Assembly (NCBI RefSeq): GCF_001988955.1
Contig: NZ_CP014263.1
Coordinates: 3,752,001 to 3,816,000 of the forward strand
Direction: 5' to 3'
From: Spirosoma montaniterrae
GTDB taxonomy: Bacteria > Bacteroidota > Bacteroidia > Cytophagales > Spirosomataceae
DNA: 64,000 nucleotides
Shown piece after piece: positions 61,099-64,000 of this stretch. The position numbers were made by a program, and so were the translations under genes. Below the pieces are notes generated by a model, which was given only the letters and a program-made list of their open reading frames with translations, did not search any database and was not told where the DNA came from. Positions within the stretch are counted from its first letter, which is position 1. Every line of letters starts with the position of its first letter.

Positions 61099-62490
61099 TC
61101 AGAAGGAAGCAACGCTCAGCCGCCCACCCGTTACGCATCGGCCCGACAGGGAAGCCGTTGGTACGGCAGCAGCCAGAATAGCAGCTTTAATCTGCGCTGC
61201 CGACGCGCCTGGATTTAACGACTTATACAGCGCAACGGCTCCGGTTACGTGGGGTGTTGCCATCGACGTGCCGTTGTAGGAACCATACGTAGAAGCATTC
61301 CGCCGACCCGGTAGAGTTGACCAGATGCCCGAACCCGGTGCGCCAATATCGACCGTCGCTGCGCCAAAATTCGAGAAGCCCGACCGCGCCCCGGTTGAGG
61401 TAATCGACGCAACAGCAATCACGTTCGCGTTGGGATAGTTCGATGGGTAGTTGGCAACCACGTCGTTATTGTCGCCCACACCGTCGGAACCACCGTTACC
61501 GGCTGCGGCTACGAATAAAATATCCGCTGCGTTGGCTCGCCCAATGGCATCCTGTAACGCCTGCGAAAAGCCGCCACCGCCCCATGAGTTGTTGCTGGCT
61601 ACGATATTCAGGCCATGACGGGTTTTCAGGTCGGTCAGGTAATCGATGGCCCGAATGGCGTTGGCTGTGGTGCCGCCATTGCTGCCCAGGAACTTCAGCG
61701 AAATCATTTTTACATTCCAGCATACGCCCGCAACGCCCCGCCCGTTGCCGCCAACGGCACCAATCGTACCGGCTACGTGCGTACCGTGGTCGTCGGACGT
61801 GCCATCGAATACCGTTCTGTTGTTACCGGCGAAATCGTAGCCGTTACTGTCGTCAACATAACCGTTACCGTCGTTATCGCGGCCATCGACCGGATCGAAT
61901 GGATTTACCCACGCGTTAGCGGCTAAATCTTCGTGGGTTGTCATGAAACCTTCGTCGATAATGCCGACAATGACACTGCTGGAGCCAGTTTTGTTAGCCG
62001 CCCAGGCTGTGGCGGCTCCACTGCCAAACTGATTGCCGGGCGAAGTGGCAGGCCCATACATGCCCCACAGTGAGCCGTTGGTATAGTACAGGTCGTTGGA
62101 GGTAGCTCCGTAGGTATATACGTAGTTGGGTTCGGCGTACTCCACTTCGGGCAATCCTTCCAGTTGCGAAATGGCTTCCCATACATCGAGCGACGTGCTA
62201 ACCAGCGTAACGCCCTCATTGTCGCCTGCCTTCTCCATCATTTTGGTTAGGATTTTGTCAATTTTGCTGGCTTTGGCCTTACCGAGTGCCTTCAACAGCC
62301 GGTCGGCATCAACGTTGGCTTTGAATTTTACCAGCACTTCGCCATCTACATAGGTACCCTTAGCATTGCTACGAGCACCACTGGTCGGGGAGGGATTCAC
62401 TGGCTCTACAGACGGTTGGCAGGCGAATAGCCCAACGGCTAAACCGGCTGTGATCAAGAGTTTTGTTGAAAATGAGTACCCTTCTTTCAT
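61099..62490 (-). CDS. S8 subtilase lipoprotein
   Basis: A 463-residue exported serine protease. The start at 62490 gives MKEGYSFSTKLLITAGLAVG and a lipobox LFAC (Cys24), so the enzyme is lipid-anchored. A propeptide with VDGEVLVKFKANVDADRLL precedes the catalytic domain: Asp179 in VGIIDEG, His235 in DDHGTHVAGTIG, Ser409 in YNGTSMATPHVTG. A calcium-like loop DGRDNDGNGYVDD lies between Asp and His. No C-terminal sorting domain is present. It is likely a surface or periplasmic protease for protein degradation. Confidence 0.93.
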   Translation of the reverse strand: MKEGYSFSTKLLITAGLAVGLFACQPSVEPVNPSPTSGARSNAKGTYVDGEVLVKFKANVDADRLLKALGKAKASKIDKILTKMMEKAGDNEGVTLVSTSLDVWEAISQLEGLPEVEYAEPNYVYTYGATSNDLYYTNGSLWGMYGPATSPGNQFGSGAATAWAANKTGSSSVIVGIIDEGFMTTHEDLAANAWVNPFDPVDGRDNDGNGYVDDSNGYDFAGNNRTVFDGTSDDHGTHVAGTIGAVGGNGRGVAGVCWNVKMISLKFLGSNGGTTANAIRAIDYLTDLKTRHGLNIVASNNSWGGGGFSQALQDAIGRANAADILFVAAAGNGGSDGVGDNNDVVANYPSNYPNANVIAVASITSTGARSGFSNFGAATVDIGAPGSGIWSTLPGRRNASTYGSYNGTSMATPHVTGAVALYKSLNPGASAAQIKAAILAAAVPTASLSGRCVTGGRLSVASF

Positions 62491-62690
62491 GTTTAAAGAA
62501 TTTAGTTTTGGGTACAAAATATAATTTTTTTGTAGAAAAAAGAATTATATTAAATGTTTTTGTTACTGAATTATCTATATTGGATTTATGGATTAATGTG
62601 TAAGTTGTTGATTTTATACCTATCGCGGGTGCCAGCTATGACTTCCTGCCGACACCCGCCGAGTGAGGTCATTTACAGATTCTCGCCAGA

Positions 62691-63914
62691 TCAGTCTAAC
62701 TGAAAATTGATTGGCAGATTGTACTGCACATTCACAGGCTGACCGCCCTGCCTACCCGGTTTCCAGCGCGGCATTTCCGATACTACCCGGACGGCTTCTT
62801 CGTCGGCACCAAAGCCGATGCCCTTCAGTACTTTCGCGTTGCTGACGCGGCCTTCTTTATCTACCACAAACTGCACAAAAACACGCCCTTGAGCTTTTAC
62901 TTTTTGCGCGGCTTCGGGGTATTTTAAGTTACTGCCGAGATACTCGAACAATTTCGGCATGCCACCCGTAAATTCGGGCTGCTGTTCAACTACGGTATAA
63001 ATTTCTCCACTTATCGGTGCGGTCGACGCTGCGCTTTGGGGTTGGTCGCGTTCGGCTTGTGTGCAGAGGGTGAGCAGCCCGGCTAAGGGCAGTACGAGGG
63101 CATAACCGAGCAAAGATCGGCGATGTGAAGCAGGTTTCTGAAGCATGATAATCCGTTGTTTTAGGGTTGATTGAAAAGCAAAAGCAGTTGTTAAGGCGAC
63201 TGGCGACGTGTGCAATGCGTAGGCAACTAATTGACGCCCATAGTCAGCGACCGACAGTGTTTGGGCTGGTTGGTGTACTACCGCCCGGTCAGCCAGAAAT
63301 TCGTGAACTTCCTGCAAAGCGCGTTTATAGAGCAGCAGTATCGGCACAGGCCAGAAACCAGCCCGAAGCACTTCCAGACACAGAATATCAGCCGTATGGC
63401 ATTGGCGAATGTGCGCTAATTCGTGCTGGATCAGCGCATCGGGCCGATTTCGAGCATCGGTCCTACTCAGTACCAGATAGCGGCCAAACGAAAAAGAAGG
63501 TGTATTGTCGGTGGGCAGGCTCACGAGCGTGTAGCCCGGCTTTGGCTGTGCCGTTCCGCGCCGAATAATCTGAAATACAGACCGCAGACGAAAACCGAAT
63601 CGCACGAGCATGGCTAAAGCTCCCAGACCGTAAACGAGCCAGAACCATTGCTCGATACGCAGTCCATTAGCCGATGTGTCGTCGGCACCCACCCGGAACG
63701 TTGGCAGCGTTAGCACATACAGAGCCGACGATGGCCCCGGCATCAAACCGGCAGGCAACGGCACCAGCGGCAACGCCAGCGAGAACACGACCGACGCCAG
63801 CAGATACGCCCGGTTCAGGCCAAAAAACGTATGCCGACGCAGCAGGGCGTAGTAACAGCCGATGAACAGCAGACCGTAAAGATTAGCTTTCAGGAAATAG
63901 TCGAGCGTGGTCAT
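62691..63914 (-). CDS. M56 (BlaR1-like) membrane metallopeptidase fused to TonB C-terminal domain
   Basis: A 407-residue inner-membrane protein with three to four helices in the first 110 residues and a zinc site HELAH (164-168) plus the EVHEFLADRAV third ligand near residue 208. From about residue 310 it has a TonB C-terminal domain (YPEAAQKVKAQGRVFVQFVV, VLKGIGFGADEEAVRVV). Combined M56-TonB proteins are frequent in Bacteroidota and may link a signal to outer-membrane energy transfer. The start overlaps the stop of the upstream gene (ATGA). Confidence 0.9.
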   Translation of the reverse strand: MTTLDYFLKANLYGLLFIGCYYALLRRHTFFGLNRAYLLASVVFSLALPLVPLPAGLMPGPSSALYVLTLPTFRVGADDTSANGLRIEQWFWLVYGLGALAMLVRFGFRLRSVFQIIRRGTAQPKPGYTLVSLPTDNTPSFSFGRYLVLSRTDARNRPDALIQHELAHIRQCHTADILCLEVLRAGFWPVPILLLYKRALQEVHEFLADRAVVHQPAQTLSVADYGRQLVAYALHTSPVALTTAFAFQSTLKQRIIMLQKPASHRRSLLGYALVLPLAGLLTLCTQAERDQPQSAASTAPISGEIYTVVEQQPEFTGGMPKLFEYLGSNLKYPEAAQKVKAQGRVFVQFVVDKEGRVSNAKVLKGIGFGADEEAVRVVSEMPRWKPGRQGGQPVNVQYNLPINFQLD

Positions 63915-64000
63915 GGCTTTTTGGTGGTGATGATGATAACGCCGTTTCTTCCTTTCTCGCCGTATTGTGAAGTCGCCGATGAGCTTTTTAGTACTTCAAT
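63911..64000 (-). CDS. 3' end of gene with TonB-plug-like C-terminus
   Basis: The last 29 residues of a - strand gene are visible: IEVLKSSSATSQYGEKGRNG followed by VIIITTKKP and stop. This is the end of a TonB-plug-like segment of the kind found at the C-terminus of M56 proteins and receptors. The stop overlaps the start of the M56-TonB gene by 4 bases, so they are coupled. The gene's upstream part is outside the window. Confidence 0.8.
   Translation of the reverse strand: MEVLKSSSATSQYGEKGRNGVIIITTKKP

Overview
The window looks like chromosome of a Gram-negative Bacteroidota bacterium, most likely family Spirosomaceae (Spirosoma, Fibrella or Rudanella type). The basis is two SusC/SusD pairs, lipobox and Tat exports, Bacteroidota-type -7 boxes (TAnnTTTG), general absence of Shine-Dalgarno sequences, GC-rich coding DNA, and families typical of that group. 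I saw no tRNA, rRNA, CRISPR array, transposase or phage gene. No stretch of more than 300 bases lacks a gene; the longest gap is about 290 bases at 49158-49446.

Region 1 (1-29752, mostly + strand) is a large glycan-utilisation locus. It begins with the 3' part of a SusC receptor and a SusD lipoprotein. Two related clan GH-A (GH39-like) hydrolases flank a beta-helix lipoprotein, followed by a GH105-DUF4861 protein, a sodium/solute symporter, an SDR oxidoreductase (frameshifted), an RraA-type protein, a heparinase II/III-type lyase without a signal peptide, two tandem VOC proteins, a zinc dehydrogenase, a GH38 alpha-mannosidase-like protein (frameshifted) and a beta-lactamase-fold hydrolase. 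After an AraC regulator on the - strand come an L-fuconolactonase-type amidohydrolase, a second zinc dehydrogenase, an aldo/keto reductase, a second symporter and a LamG protein. Together these suggest outer-membrane capture and periplasmic cutting of a uronate- and deoxysugar-containing polysaccharide, proton- or sodium-driven import, then non-phosphorylating oxidation of the released sugar. The substrate is inferred.

Region 2 (29937-36254, - strand) is a three-gene set of planctomycete-type cytochrome proteins: PSCyt1-LRR, PSCyt1-DUF1549-LamG-DUF1553 and a Tat-exported DUF1501 protein. Region 3 (36357-49157) holds an AraC regulator, an esterase, a GH29 alpha-L-fucosidase, a GH18 chitinase or endo-glucosaminidase, a divergent ROK regulator and a second SusD/SusC pair; it looks like a locus for a fucosylated, GlcNAc-containing glycan.

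Region 4 (50867-60417, + strand) is a complete pseudaminic acid pathway (pseB, pseC, pseF, pseG, pseH, pseI) with a Wzx-type flippase, an MptE-like protein, a FemAB/GNAT-like protein and a small DUF5618 gene inserted between pseB and pseC. Region 5 (60483-64000) has a heptad-repeat coiled-coil gene, a lipoprotein subtilase, an M56-TonB protein and the 3' end of a gene with a TonB-plug-like C-terminus.

The most unusual feature is non-coding. Fifteen gene junctions carry long, near-perfect hairpins from five unrelated sequence families. Some directly supply stop codons or C-terminal residues, some share a loop motif GCGTCAGCA across families, and two are inverted copies of the same 97-base element. 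They look like a population of dispersed palindromic mini-elements. Two genes carry single-base homopolymer contractions that break the frame.
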